Positions 8,671 to 18,883 are shown, counted from the stretch's first letter. The stretch is DNA of 64,000 nucleotides from an uncultured Clostridia bacterium (GCA_944368775.1 CALVXB010000003.1:62001-126000), one strand, 5' to 3'. The notes: generated from the sequence alone by a model not told the origin. A program made the numbers and translations.

Positions 8671-9381
8671 ATGGACATGGTCTTTGTGACGGGCGGCTCG
8701 CGCGGCATCGGCCGCGCCGTCTGCGAGGCGTTCGCGCGCACGGGGCGCGACGTCGCCTTCTGCTATTCGCAAGACGAGGATGGCGCGCGCGAGACGGTGC
8801 GCCGTATCGAGGCGGCGGGCGCGGGCGCGCTCGCGCTGCGCGGCGACGTCTCCGACGAGGCCGCCGTGCAGGCGATGTTTTCTTCCCTCCCCGGCCTCGA
8901 GATCCTCGTCAACAACGCGGGCGTCGCCCTCTTCGGGCAGATCCAAAACACGAACGCGGCCGATTGGCGGCGCATCTTCGCCGTCAACGTCGACGGCGCC
9001 TTCTACTGCACGCGCGCGGCCATCCCCGGCTTTTTGCGCCGCGGGGGAGGGAGCATCGTCAACGTCTCCTCCGTTTGGGGAGAGGTCGGCGCCTCCTGCG
9101 AGGCCGCCTACTCCGCATCCAAGGCGGCGCTCATCGGCCTCACCAAGGCCGCCGCAAAAGAACTCGCCCCCTCCGGCATCCGCGTCAACTGCGTTTCCTG
9201 CGGCATGATCGATACCGCCATGAACGCCCGCCTCTCGCCAGAAGAGCAAAGTGCCTTCCTCTCCGGCGTGCCCTGCGGCAGGGCGGGCACGCCCGCCGAG
9301 GCCGCGGCTGCCGTCGTCTTTCTCGCGACGCAGCGGTATGTGACGGGCGAGGTGCTGCGCGTCGACGGCGGGCTTTTGTGA
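8671..9381 (+). CDS. SDR family oxidoreductase, FabG-like
   Basis: A 236-residue short-chain dehydrogenase/reductase. The cofactor motif TGGSRGIG is at about residues 7-14, then NNAG near 92, and the catalytic Ser/Tyr/Lys with YSASK. The C-terminal VTGEVLRVDGG is typical of 3-oxoacyl-ACP reductases. It begins 1 bp after aroK stops, so it is the last gene of the aro operon. A second ATG two codons in is an alternative start. The substrate is uncertain: the FabG reaction is the default, but the operon position could mean a different ketone. Confidence 0.85.
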   Translation: MDMVFVTGGSRGIGRAVCEAFARTGRDVAFCYSQDEDGARETVRRIEAAGAGALALRGDVSDEAAVQAMFSSLPGLEILVNNAGVALFGQIQNTNAADWRRIFAVNVDGAFYCTRAAIPGFLRRGGGSIVNVSSVWGEVGASCEAAYSASKAALIGLTKAAAKELAPSGIRVNCVSCGMIDTAMNARLSPEEQSAFLSGVPCGRAGTPAEAAAAVVFLATQRYVTGEVLRVDGGLL

Positions 9382-9645
9382 CTTTTTCTTGAAAAATATC
9401 CGCCCGCCCCGCTCGCCGCGCGCGCAAAAATGCGCCGTTAGCGGCGATCTATGTCACGCATAGTACTTCGCGTCCGCGCGATTTTCCCCCTCTGAACGGG
9501 CAAAACGCCCGAAAAATTGCCTTTTTGCGAAAAAAATTCCTTTGAAAAAAGGTTTTTTTCTTTTTTTGGCGAAATTATTTAATGGTACGGCGCTTTGGGC
9601 GGCGTGCCGCATATTGCCGCGCCGCAAGCGCAGGGAGGGTGGCTT
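9382..9645. other. Intergenic stretch between the SDR gene and dgt
   Basis: It holds a partial copy of the dispersed repeat (9444-9467) and T-rich sequence. A short stem CCTTT/AAAGG at 9540-9554 runs into TTTTTTTCTTTTTTT, a possible weak terminator for the aro operon. No convincing sigma-70 promoter for dgt was seen. Confidence 0.4.
9444..9467 (-). repeat. Dispersed palindromic repeat, copy c (partial)
   Basis: On the minus strand AGTACTATGC followed by GTGACATAGATCGC. The left arm TTTGCAT is missing, so only half of the palindrome plus the tail is preserved. Confidence 0.75.
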
Positions 9646-10680
9646 ATGGAGCAGCTGTTCGGCAAAGAACGGACGTACCGCATAGAAGAACTCTTTTGTT
9701 CCGCCTATGCCTGCCGCTCGCGCGAGAGCAAGGGTCGGCAGCGCGAAGAGCCGCCCTGCGCCATGCGCACAGACTTTCAGCGCGACCGCGACCGCATCAT
9801 CTACAGCAAGGCATTCCTGCGCCTGAAAAACAAGACGCAGGTATTCTTTTCGCCGGAAGGGGACCATTTCCGCACCCGCATGACGCACACCATCGACGTC
9901 TCGCAGATCGCCCGCTCCATCGCCCGCTGCCTCGCCCTCAACGAGGACCTCGCCGAGGCGATCGCGCTCGGGCACGACCTCGGCCACACCCCTTTCGGCC
10001 ACGCGGGCGAGCGGGTGCTCGCCAGCCTCTCGCCGCGCGGGTTCGCGCATAACGAGCAGTCGCTGCGCGTCGTCGACGTACTCGAAAAGGAGGGCCGCGG
10101 CCTCAATTTGACCTTCGAGGTGCGCGACGGCATCCTCAACCACAAAAAGAGCGGCAAGCCCGCCACGCTCGAGGGCAAGGCGGTCTCCATCGCAGACCGC
10201 ATCGCCTACGTCAACCACGACATCGAGGACGCCATCCGCGCGGGCCTCTTGCGGGCGGAGGACTTGCCGCGCGCGGAGGTGCGCGTGCTCGGCGCGACCA
10301 CGCGCGAGCGCATCAACACGATGATCGGCTCCATCTACGAAAACAGCGTCGGCAAAGACTGCGTCGCGATGGGCGAAAAGGAGGCGCACGCGCTGGAAAA
10401 CCTGCGCTCGTTCATGTTTGAAAAGGTGTACATAACCCCGCTCTCGATGAAGGAGGAGGAGCGCGCCAAGCGCATGCTCTCGTCCATGTACGACTATTTT
10501 TGGAACAACCGCGAGCGGCTGCCCGCCTTCTACCTCTCCCTCGCCGAACAATGGCCGCTCGAGCAGGTGCTGTGCGACTACCTCTCGTCCATGACGGACA
10601 AGTTCGCCGTCGCCGTGTTCAACAACATCTTCATCCCGCACAGCTGGGCGCTGACCGAAAAGGACATCGAGGACATCTGA
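9646..10680 (+). CDS. dgt: Deoxyguanosinetriphosphate triphosphohydrolase-like HD protein
   Basis: A 344-residue HD-domain dNTP triphosphohydrolase, releasing tripolyphosphate from dNTPs and helping control dNTP pools. The metal-binding HD signature is RTRMTHTIDVSQIARSIAR with GHDLGHTPFGHAGE. RTDFQRDRDRIIYSKAFLRL is the typical N-terminal block. The start is ATG 9646 behind AGGGAGG; a TTG 51 bp upstream would lengthen it without a ribosome site. It precedes dnaG, a common pairing in Clostridia. Confidence 0.92.
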   Translation: MEQLFGKERTYRIEELFCSAYACRSRESKGRQREEPPCAMRTDFQRDRDRIIYSKAFLRLKNKTQVFFSPEGDHFRTRMTHTIDVSQIARSIARCLALNEDLAEAIALGHDLGHTPFGHAGERVLASLSPRGFAHNEQSLRVVDVLEKEGRGLNLTFEVRDGILNHKKSGKPATLEGKAVSIADRIAYVNHDIEDAIRAGLLRAEDLPRAEVRVLGATTRERINTMIGSIYENSVGKDCVAMGEKEAHALENLRSFMFEKVYITPLSMKEEERAKRMLSSMYDYFWNNRERLPAFYLSLAEQWPLEQVLCDYLSSMTDKFAVAVFNNIFIPHSWALTEKDIEDI

Positions 10681-10706
10681 CCCGTCGTGCGGCGGAGGAC
10701 AAGCAT

Positions 10707-12497
10707 ATGGCAAAAGGGCTCGACCCCGAATATTTGCAGCAATTAAAGAGCAAAAACGATCTGGTCGAAGTGGTCGGCGCCTACGTCCCGCTCGAGCGCA
10801 AGGGCGGCAATTGGTGGGGGCGCTGCCCCTTCCATCACGAAAAGACGCCCTCCTTCACCGTGCACGCCGAGGGGCAGTTTTACCACTGCTTCGGCTGCGG
10901 CGCTTCGGGAGACGTCATCACCTTCATCCGCGAAATAGAGTCTGTAGACTTTATGGACGCCGTCAAAATTTTGGCAGAGCGCGCCAAGATGCCGCTGCCC
11001 GAAATGAACTTCGACACCGAAAAGACTGCCGAGCAGAAGCGCCGCCGCGACGCCGTGCTGCAGATCTTGCGCGCCGCCGCGCACTTCTATCTGGACAACA
11101 TCAATTCGGGCAGGGCGGACGCGCATGTGCAGTACATTGTAGACCGCAAAATAGCCGCAAGCATCGTTCGCAAGTTCGGGCTGGGGGCCTCCCTCGACTT
11201 CCGCTCGCTGCCGCAGTTTTTGCTGGACAAGGGCTTCCGCCGCGACGACATCCTCGAGAGCGGCGCGGTCGCCCTCTCCGAAAAGAACGGGCGGCTGATC
11301 GACGCGCAGGGCGGGCGGCTGATCTTCCCCGTCATCAACGCCTTCGGCGACGTCATCGCCTTCGGCGGGCGCGTCCTCGGCAAGACGGACTTCGCCAAAT
11401 ATAAAAACACCCGCGAGACCATCGTGTTCAACAAGAGCAAGACGCTCTACAACATCAATCTCGTCAAAAAACTCAAAAAGGCTGCGGGGCTGAAGGACAT
11501 CATCGTCGTCGAAGGGTACATGGATACCCTCGCCCTCTACCAGGCGGGCTTCCAAAACGTGGTGGCGAGCATGGGCACGGCGCTGACCAAAGACCAGGCC
11601 CGCCTCGCCAAGCGGTACGCCGACAGCGTGTACATCAGCTACGACGGCGACTTCGCCGGGCAAAAGGGCGCCATCCGCGGGCTGGAGATCTTGCGCGACG
11701 AGCAGCTCAACGTGCGCGTCGTGCCGCTGCCCGAGGGGCTGGATCCCGACGACGTGATCAAAAAGCAGGGGAGCGAGGGCTACCAAAAGTGCCTCGACGC
11801 CGCCATGCCGCTCATCGACTTCAAGCTCGAAGCCGCCCGCCGCAAGTACGACCTCGGCAAGACGGAGGAGCGCCGCGCCTACATCGCCGAGGCGCTCAAG
11901 ATCATCCGCGAAGCGGACAGTGAGAGCCTCAAAGAGGACCTCTTAAAGCAGCTGCGCGACCGCACGGGCGTCACCTACGAGTCGCTGCGCCGCGACCTCG
12001 ACAGCGCGCCCGCCCCCGCGCCCGCGCCCGTCGAGCTGCCCAAGGCGGACCCCGCCCTGCAGGGAGACGGCGCGGACAGGCTGACGCGCGCCCGCCGCTT
12101 CGTGCTCGCCGCCGTGCTGTTCGGCGCGCGCTACGCGAAAAATTTCGACCTTTCGGGTGTCGAATTTGCGCATCCCGTGCATAATACCATCGCAGAATAT
12201 ATCAAAGAGCGGCAAAAGAGGGGCGAGGCGGTGCGCGCGAGCGCGCTGTTCGACCTCTTCGACGAAAACACGCCCGAGCTCAACGAGATCCTCGATCTGA
12301 GCGTGGGCGACGCGCTGCAGGGGGAGAACGGCGCGCGCTACTTCGACGCCTGTGTCCGTTCCCTCGAGTGCGCCCGCCTGACCGAAGAGCTCGACCGCCT
12401 CAGCGCGCTGTGCGACGCGGAGACAGACCTCGCCAAAAAGAAGGAGATGACCCGCCGCATTTTGCAGCTCACCATCCAATTAAAGCAGTACAATTAG
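10707..12497 (+). CDS. dnaG: DNA primase
   Basis: A 596-residue primase that makes RNA primers at the replication fork. The N-terminal CHC2 zinc finger shows CPFHHEKTPSF and FYHCFGCGASGD (residues 35-65). The TOPRIM core has VVEGYMDTLALYQAG near residue 268 and YDGDFAGQKG. The C-terminal third is the helicase-binding region, with an Ala/Pro-rich linker around residue 435. RBS GGCGGAGGAC at 10691-10700 fixes the start. It forms a macromolecular-synthesis arrangement with rpoD downstream. Confidence 0.97.
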   Translation: MAKGLDPEYLQQLKSKNDLVEVVGAYVPLERKGGNWWGRCPFHHEKTPSFTVHAEGQFYHCFGCGASGDVITFIREIESVDFMDAVKILAERAKMPLPEMNFDTEKTAEQKRRRDAVLQILRAAAHFYLDNINSGRADAHVQYIVDRKIAASIVRKFGLGASLDFRSLPQFLLDKGFRRDDILESGAVALSEKNGRLIDAQGGRLIFPVINAFGDVIAFGGRVLGKTDFAKYKNTRETIVFNKSKTLYNINLVKKLKKAAGLKDIIVVEGYMDTLALYQAGFQNVVASMGTALTKDQARLAKRYADSVYISYDGDFAGQKGAIRGLEILRDEQLNVRVVPLPEGLDPDDVIKKQGSEGYQKCLDAAMPLIDFKLEAARRKYDLGKTEERRAYIAEALKIIREADSESLKEDLLKQLRDRTGVTYESLRRDLDSAPAPAPAPVELPKADPALQGDGADRLTRARRFVLAAVLFGARYAKNFDLSGVEFAHPVHNTIAEYIKERQKRGEAVRASALFDLFDENTPELNEILDLSVGDALQGENGARYFDACVRSLECARLTEELDRLSALCDAETDLAKKKEMTRRILQLTIQLKQYN

Positions 12498-12648
12498 GGC
12501 CGCGCCGCAAAATGGCGCGCCGCACATTCGCCCCGCGCCCGCGGCAAGAACGCGCCGCATCAGCGGCGAAAAGCGGCTAAGCCGGGCGCGCGACACAAAT
12601 TCCATTTGCCAAAAATTTTTTTAACATAAGCGGAGGACATGATACTTC

Positions 12649-13703
<1,055 letters not shown>

Positions 13704-13704
<1 letters not shown>

Positions 13705-14366
13705 TGAAAAATACCCGCCGCCTGCGCGTCCTCTGCGGCGAGCTGCGCCCCTGCGCCCGCTTTGCCGACGTCGGGTGCGACCACGGCTACTGCACGCAGT
13801 ATATGCTCGAGCAAAACCTGTGCCGCACCGCCGTCATCTCCGATATCAGCGCGGGCAGCCTGCATAAGGCGGAGACGCTGCTCGCGCCGTACATCGCCGA
13901 AGGGCGGGTGCGCAGCGTGTGCTGCGCGGGGCTGTCCGATATCCCGCGCGACACCGACGAGGTGCTCATCGCGGGCATGGGCGGGGAGGAGATCGTCTCC
14001 ATCCTCGAAGAGGGCTTCCTGCCCCCCGTCCTCGTGCTCCAGCCCATGAAAAACGCGCCCAAGCTGCGCCGCTTCCTGTTGGAGCGCGGCTACGCGATCG
14101 AGCGCGACTTCACCTTTACGGACACCAAGCATTACGACCTGCTGCGCGCCGTGCGCGGCGGGCAGGGGCGCGCCTACGGCGCGCGCGAACTCGCCTTTGG
14201 CTACGACAATATCCACTCTCCTTCGGCGGAGTTTTTGTCGCTTGTAGAAGAAGAGATACAAAAGTGCCGCGCCCGCCTCGCGGCGGCAAGCAGACAAGTG
14301 CCCGCCGTACAGGCGCGGCTGAACGAACTTGCGGAGGTACGCGATGAAATTGCGGGACGTCTATGA
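13704..14366 (+). CDS. trmK: tRNA (adenine22-N1)-methyltransferase
   Basis: A 220-residue SAM-dependent methyltransferase of the TrmK (YqfN) family that methylates A22 in the D-arm region of tRNAs. Motif I is FADVGCDHGY near residue 20. The NPPY-like position is IAGMGGEEI, and LVLQPMKNAPKLRRFL is a family hallmark. The start TGATG overlaps the rpoD stop, so the genes are coupled. The 3' end overlaps the next gene by 23 bp, as commonly seen for trmK-nif3 pairs in Bacillota. Confidence 0.9.
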
Positions 14367-15132
14367 GCGCATCGACGCGCTCTATCCCAAACAGTTGAGC
14401 GATGAGTACGTCGCCCGCTACAACGGGCACGACAACAGCGGTATCTTATTGATGGACGAAAAAGAAGAAGTGACGGGCGCCCTCTTTTCGCTCGACCTGT
14501 CGGCGGGCGCCATCGCCGCGGCCAAGGCGCGGGGGATGAACCTGATCGTCACCCACCACCCCGCCATCTTTTTCCCGATCAAAGACGTCCGCACAGACGA
14601 CGCGCTCGGCGCGCGGCTGCACGCCTGCCTGCGCGCGGGCATCGGCGTCATCTCCATGCACCTGAACATGGACTGCGCGCCCGGCGGCATCGACGAGCAG
14701 CTCGCCCTTGCGGCGGGCGCGGAAGGGGAGATGCACATCACCGAGCCCCTCTCGGCGGGCGGCTACGGCCGCATCTACGGCGTTCCCGCGCGCACCCTCG
14801 CCGATTTTGCCGAGCAGCTCGCGCAGACGCTGCGCACTCGTCGCCTGTTCGTGTACGGCGACCTTTCCGCAAACATCTCCCGTGTCGGCTCCTTCTGCGG
14901 GGCGGGGCTGGACGGCGGCGCCATCGCCGCGGCCAAGGCCGCCGGCGCGCAGTGCGTCCTCTCGGCGGACATCAAACACAACTTTATCTGCGACGCGCTC
15001 GAATCCGGCCTGTGCGTCGTGCAGCTCACCCATTACGCGAGCGAAAATTACGGATTTCAGAAAATTTATCAGTCTCTCAGCGCGCGCCTCGGCGTCCCGA
15101 GCGCCTTTTACGAAGACGCGCATATGCTTTGA
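14344..15132 (+). CDS. Nif3-like dinuclear metal-binding protein (DUF34)
   Basis: A 262-residue Nif3/YqfO-type protein. The metal ligands appear in LIVTHHPAIFFP (His pair, about residue 67) and, towards the C-terminus, in CVLSADIKHNF and QLTHYASE. Family members bind two metal ions and are proposed GTP cyclohydrolase-like or NIF3 chaperone proteins, but the physiological role is unsettled. The start ATG 14344 follows GCGGAGG inside the trmK 3' end; the frame opens slightly earlier at a TTG without a ribosome site. A zinc-ribbon gene follows by 15 bp. Confidence 0.88.
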   Translation: MKLRDVYERIDALYPKQLSDEYVARYNGHDNSGILLMDEKEEVTGALFSLDLSAGAIAAAKARGMNLIVTHHPAIFFPIKDVRTDDALGARLHACLRAGIGVISMHLNMDCAPGGIDEQLALAAGAEGEMHITEPLSAGGYGRIYGVPARTLADFAEQLAQTLRTRRLFVYGDLSANISRVGSFCGAGLDGGAIAAAKAAGAQCVLSADIKHNFICDALESGLCVVQLTHYASENYGFQKIYQSLSARLGVPSAFYEDAHML

Positions 15133-15147
15133 GAGGGGAGGTTCCAT

Positions 15148-15849
15148 ATGATCGATGAATTGTTGCAGTATCAGGAAGCGGACGGCCGCCTGCGCGCCGT
15201 CGAGCAGGGGCTCGCCGCGACGGACGAGCGCAAAAAGTACATGACCGCGCGCAAGTTTTTAGAAAAAGCGCCCGAAAAGTTGGACGCGCTGGACGCCAAG
15301 GCCGCAGAGCTCAAACACCTCTTTGAACTGCTCGAAAAAAAGTACGCCGAGATCGCCGACACCATCAAAGATTACGAAAATTTGGACGAGATGGTGGACG
15401 AGCAGGGGGGCGAGATCTCCTTCTATAAAAAGAACGCGGCGCAGATCGCCGACAACCTGCGCGGGTTGAAGGCGGAGATCAACAAGCTCGCCTCGCAGAT
15501 CGAAAGCGCCTCCGCCGAGTACCAGGCTGCCAAAAAGCAGACCATCGCCATGCAGAAGCAGTACAAGGAGTACAAGGTCAAGTACGCCGAGGTGAAGGAG
15601 GCGCGCGCGGGCGACGTCAAAAAGATCGAGGCGGAGCTCGCAGAGCTTGGCAAAAAGGTGCCCAAAGACGCCCTCGCCAGGTACAACGCCAAGCGCAAAG
15701 AAAAGCTCTTCCCCGTCGTGTGCGAGGTCTCGGGCAACCGCTGCCCGCAGTGCGGCATGGAGCTTTCCATCGCAGAGCTGGCAAAGCTCGCCGACGGCAC
15801 CTTCATCGAGTGCGACAGCTGCCGCCGCATCCTCTTCCGCCGCAAATAG
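15148..15849 (+). CDS. C4-type zinc-ribbon coiled-coil protein
   Basis: A 233-residue protein with a long coiled-coil body (about residues 10-180, rich in Lys/Glu/Ala heptads). A C-terminal four-Cys zinc ribbon reads NRCPQCGMELS and ECDSCRRILF. Proteins of this architecture (YbjQ/CdsZ-like, DUF164 type) follow nif3 genes in many bacteria; the role is proposed to be nucleic-acid or ribosome-associated but is not established. GAGGGGAGG lies 7-15 bp before the ATG. Two strong terminators follow. Confidence 0.85.
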   Translation: MIDELLQYQEADGRLRAVEQGLAATDERKKYMTARKFLEKAPEKLDALDAKAAELKHLFELLEKKYAEIADTIKDYENLDEMVDEQGGEISFYKKNAAQIADNLRGLKAEINKLASQIESASAEYQAAKKQTIAMQKQYKEYKVKYAEVKEARAGDVKKIEAELAELGKKVPKDALARYNAKRKEKLFPVVCEVSGNRCPQCGMELSIAELAKLADGTFIECDSCRRILFRRK

Positions 15850-15873
15850 AGGGGAGAGGAAGGGTAAAAAGAT

Positions 15874-15908
15874 CGCCCCGCCGAACAAGGCGGGGCGTTT
15901 GGTTTTTT
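15874..15908 (+). terminator. Intrinsic terminator
   Basis: A 9-bp perfect stem CGCCCCGCC / GGCGGGGCG with loop GAACAA, followed by TTTGGTTTTTT. It ends the dgt-to-zinc-ribbon gene block. Confidence 0.88.
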
Positions 15909-15924
15909 GTCCGCGCTCGCATCT

Positions 15925-15953
15925 AAAAAACCCCGCGCAGGGCGGGGTTTTTT
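15925..15953. terminator. Bidirectional intrinsic terminator
   Basis: The stem AAAAAACCCCGC / GCGGGGTTTTTT with a 5-nt loop works on both strands. It lies between the plus-strand zinc-ribbon gene and the convergent rplI. Confidence 0.85.
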
Positions 15954-15963
15954 GCTGCCGAGC

Positions 15964-16041
15964 CGTCGGGGCTTTTCGCGCCCCTTCGGCAGGGCTTTTT
16001 CGCCCCTTCGGCAGGGCTTTTCGCGTCCCTTCGGCAGGGCG
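15964..16041. repeat. Short tandem repeat, about three and a half copies of a 22-23 bp unit
   Basis: The unit CTTCGGCAGGGCTTTTCGC recurs with small variations (GGGGCTTTTCGCG, then CTTCGGCAGGGC three times). It lies between the convergent terminator and the rplI stop. Each unit can form a small GC hairpin; no gene is present. Confidence 0.7.
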
Positions 16042-16047
16042 GCTCGT

Positions 16048-16494
16048 TCAGTTTTCGGGCACGACGGATACAGAAATTTTCGCGGAGACGCCCTCCATCA
16101 GGCGGATCTCCACCGGGTATTCGCCGACCGCTTTGATCGGGTCTTTGAGCAAGATCTTCTTTTTATCCACGTCGTAGCCCAGCTCGGCGAGCTTCGCCGC
16201 GATCTCGCGCGAGGTCACGCTGCCGAACGTCTTGCCGTTTTCGCCGCACTTGATGGAGAGTGTCACCGTGCTCTTGTCCATCTTTTTGCCGAGTTCGCGG
16301 ATGGCGGCGATCTCTTCCGCCTTGCGGCGCGCCTCCGCCTCCTTCTGCAATTTGAGGCTGTTGACCGCCACCGAAGAAGCCTGCTCCGCCAGCCCCTTTT
16401 TCAGGAGAAAATTCTTGGCGTAGCCGTCGCTCACCTCGATGATGTCGCCCTTTTTGCCCGAGCCCTTCACGTCTTGTTTCAAGATCACTTTCAT
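16048..16494 (-). CDS. rplI: 50S ribosomal protein L9
   Basis: A 148-residue L9. The N-terminal rRNA-binding domain is MKVILKQDVKGSGKKGD, then DGYAKNFLLKKGLA with the family's conserved YARNFL-like block. A long connecting helix rich in Glu/Ala/Lys leads to the C-terminal domain containing FGSVTSREIA. The start is set at 16494 behind GCGAGGTGA on the minus strand; the open frame extends 33 codons upstream without a matching L9 N-terminus. It is transcribed alone here, away from its more usual rpsF-ssb-rpsR neighbours. Confidence 0.96.
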   Translation of the reverse strand: MKVILKQDVKGSGKKGDIIEVSDGYAKNFLLKKGLAEQASSVAVNSLKLQKEAEARRKAEEIAAIRELGKKMDKSTVTLSIKCGENGKTFGSVTSREIAAKLAELGYDVDKKKILLKDPIKAVGEYPVEIRLMEGVSAKISVSVVPEN

Positions 16495-16616
16495 CGCAGT
16501 CACCTCGCAATTTGTTTGGTTGTTTCTTAATATTGTACAACGAAGTGCAAAAAAAGTCAACCCTTTGCTCATAAACGGCGGCCAAACGCACACAATATCG
16601 GTACGGAGGTAGCGTT

Positions 16617-16772
16617 ATGAACAAGATCAACCAGGCCATCGGCTGCGAAGTATCCGAGTGTATGTTCAACTGCGAAGGCAAGAACTGCACGCTGGACAAG
16701 ATCGTCGTGGGCAATACCTGCGACTGCGATGCGGAAAGCTGCACCTGCTGCGAAAGTTACCGCAGGAGATAA
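16617..16772 (+). CDS. DUF1540-type Cys-rich small protein
   Basis: A 51-residue peptide starting MNKINQAIGCEVSECMFN and ending CESYRRR, with nine Cys in CxxxC-like spacing. This matches the DUF1540 pattern of small metal-binding-looking proteins common in spore-forming Clostridia; the function is unknown. The start ATG follows ACGGAGG at 16603-16609. It is divergent from rplI and is followed by a terminator shared with the convergent Nudix gene. Confidence 0.8.
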   Translation: MNKINQAIGCEVSECMFNCEGKNCTLDKIVVGNTCDCDAESCTCCESYRRR

Positions 16773-16833
16773 GGCGCCGCACGCCTGTCTTTGCGGCGGC
16801 AAGGGGAACCCCGCCGCAGGGCGGCAAAAGAGG

Positions 16834-16871
16834 AAAAGCCGCGCGGAACTTACCTTCCGTGCGGCTTTTTC
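16834..16871. terminator. Bidirectional intrinsic terminator
   Basis: AAAAGCCGCGCGGAA pairs with TTCCGTGCGGCTTTT with one mismatch and a 6-nt loop. It lies between the DUF1540 gene (+) and the Nudix gene (-) and is flanked by A and T runs. Confidence 0.85.
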
Positions 16872-16887
16872 CGTGCGCGCTGCGCGA

Positions 16888-17382
16888 TCAGATCTTTCCC
16901 TTTTTCAGCTCGGCGACGGAGTTTTTCAAAAAGTATTCCGCCGTCGAGTCGTGCTCGATGTACTCGAGCGCCTCGTCGAAGGTGCACCAGCGCGCCTCGA
17001 GGATCTCCTCTTCGTTCAGCTTCAATTCCCCGTCCGCCACGACGACGATAAACCCCAGCATGAGCACGTTGCGCGGCTCGTGATAGCGCGAGCGGGTGTA
17101 GCGGTATTTGAGGGTGTTCAGCCCCGTCTCCTCGCGGATCTCGCGCAGGATGGCCTTTTCCGCCGATTCGCCCTTCTTTATGTACCCGGCAAAGAGCAGG
17201 TTGTTCCCGTTGGTGTGCTTGCCGACGAGGATGCGGTCCTGCGCCTTGTTGACGACGGTCATGTTGACCGCCGCGCGGAAGGACGGAAATTTAAATTCCG
17301 CGCATTCGTTGCAGTAGGGGACGAGACCTTCGTTGTCGCAGAATTTGAGCGTGAGTTTTTGTCCGCAATCCTGGCAATACAT
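16888..17382 (-). CDS. Nudix hydrolase with N-terminal zinc ribbon (NudC-like)
   Basis: A 164-residue protein. The N-terminal zinc ribbon MYCQDCGQKL and PYCNECAEF resembles NADH pyrophosphatase-type Nudix proteins. The Nudix box is complete, GYIKKGESAEKAILREIREE followed by TGL (near residue 72). The likely reaction is hydrolysis of a nucleoside-diphosphate-linked compound such as NADH or an NDP-sugar, but the NudC SQPWPFPxS motif is not visible, so the substrate is open. The start is set at ATG 17382 behind AAAGGAGGAG. Confidence 0.85.
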   Translation of the reverse strand: MYCQDCGQKLTLKFCDNEGLVPYCNECAEFKFPSFRAAVNMTVVNKAQDRILVGKHTNGNNLLFAGYIKKGESAEKAILREIREETGLNTLKYRYTRSRYHEPRNVLMLGFIVVVADGELKLNEEEILEARWCTFDEALEYIEHDSTAEYFLKNSVAELKKGKI

Positions 17383-17580
17383 AGGTTCTCCTCCTTTCAA
17401 AAGATATTTTCAATAGAATACTCCATTTTCGGGAGAATGTCAATACTATTTTGAACAATTTTTTCGGATATTTCAAATTTATTACATTTGTAAAATCTTT
17501 TTGTGTCCGAAACTGCCAAAAACCGTCAAATTTCGCTCCCTTCCGCGCCCGCCCGCGCGCCCGATTTTTGCGGCAGAGTG

Positions 17581-17609
17581 TTGACATTTTGGCGCAAAAA
17601 GTGTATCAT
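17581..17609 (+). promoter_or_regulatory. Sigma-70 promoter for the tandem aminopeptidase genes
   Basis: TTGACA at 17581-17586, a 17-bp spacer, TATCAT at 17604-17609. It lies 38 bp before the first M29 gene. Confidence 0.85.
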
Positions 17610-17647
17610 ATTTACATAGATCGAACAGACGAACGGCGGAGTACACA

Positions 17648-18883
17648 ATGAAGAAGACACAGCTGAGAAATTACGCAAAACTGATCGCCCGCGTGGGCGG
17701 CAACATACGCAAGGGGCAGCGGGTCGAGATCACGGCCCAGCTCGACCAGCCCGGCTTTATCGCCATGCTTGCAGAGGAGTGTTACCGCGCGGGCGCCTCG
17801 CGCGTGACCGTCCGCTGGCACAGCCAGGCGCTCGAAAAGCTCGCCTCCCGCTTCGAGTCGGTGAAGGAGCTCGCCAACGTCCCCTCGTGGGAGGAGATGC
17901 GCCTCAAAGAGAGGGCGGAGGAGCTGCCCGTCACCATCAAGATCCTCTCCGCCGACCCAGACGGCATGAACGGGGCAGACCGCGACAAGCTGCTGCTCGC
18001 GCAGGCGGCGCGCTCGGCCATCACCAAGCCGTACACCGACGCGATGACCAACCGCTACCAATGGTGCGTGGCGGCCGTACCCTCCGCCGCGTGGGCGAAA
18101 AAGATCTTCCCCGAAGACCGCTCAAACACCGCCGTCGAGCGGCTGTGGGAGCTCATTTTGCAGGTCTCGCGCGCGGACGGCAAAGACCCGCTCACCGATT
18201 GGATGTGGCACAACCGCGCCCTGCGCGAAAAGTGCGACAAGCTCAACGCCCTCGGTCTCAAAGAGCTCGAGTACCGCAGCAGTAACGGCACCCGCCTGCG
18301 CGTGGGGCTGATCGAACAGGCACAGTTCATTTCGGGGAAGAAATGCACGGTCGCAGGCAACTACTTCAACCCCAACATCCCGACGGAGGAGTGCTTCACC
18401 ACCCCCGCGCGGGGCAGGGCAGAGGGCATCGTGTACGCCGTCAAGCCCCTCTCCTACGGCGGCGAGCTGATCGAGGACTTCTGGCTGCGCTTCGAGGGCG
18501 GCCGCGCCGTCGCCTGCGGCGCCAAAAAGAACGCCGCCCTGCTCGAAAAGATCCTCTCGATGGACGAGGGCGCGTCCTACCTCGGCGAGTGCGCGCTCGT
18601 GCCGTACGATTCGCCCATCAACAACACGGGCATCCTCTTTTACAACACGCTGTTCGACGAAAACGCCTGCTGTCACCTCGCGCTCGGCCGCGGCTACAGC
18701 AACACCATCGTCGGCTTTGAAAGGTACACCCACTCCGATTTCGCGGCGATGGGCGTCAACGATTCTTCCATCCACGTCGACTTTATGATCGGCAGCGAGG
18801 ACCTCGAGATCGTCGGCGTCACCAAAGAGGGCGCGCGCGTCCCCGTGTTTGAAAGGGGAAATTGGAGCGCACGCCTGCGCTGA
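17648..18883 (+). CDS. M29 family aminopeptidase (AmpS-like), copy 1
   Basis: A 411-residue cytosolic metallo-aminopeptidase of the AmpS/PepS/AmpT family, releasing N-terminal residues from peptides. Expected metal and active-site residues are visible in order: Glu in NIPTEECFTTP, Glu in YLGECALVP, His/Asp in FDENACCHLALG and the late NDSSIHVDFMIG with His and Asp. Length is typical. It is driven by the promoter at 17581 with GGCGGAG as ribosome site. It is followed after 11 bp by a close paralogue, so it arose by tandem duplication. Confidence 0.93.
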   Translation: MKKTQLRNYAKLIARVGGNIRKGQRVEITAQLDQPGFIAMLAEECYRAGASRVTVRWHSQALEKLASRFESVKELANVPSWEEMRLKERAEELPVTIKILSADPDGMNGADRDKLLLAQAARSAITKPYTDAMTNRYQWCVAAVPSAAWAKKIFPEDRSNTAVERLWELILQVSRADGKDPLTDWMWHNRALREKCDKLNALGLKELEYRSSNGTRLRVGLIEQAQFISGKKCTVAGNYFNPNIPTEECFTTPARGRAEGIVYAVKPLSYGGELIEDFWLRFEGGRAVACGAKKNAALLEKILSMDEGASYLGECALVPYDSPINNTGILFYNTLFDENACCHLALGRGYSNTIVGFERYTHSDFAAMGVNDSSIHVDFMIGSEDLEIVGVTKEGARVPVFERGNWSARLR

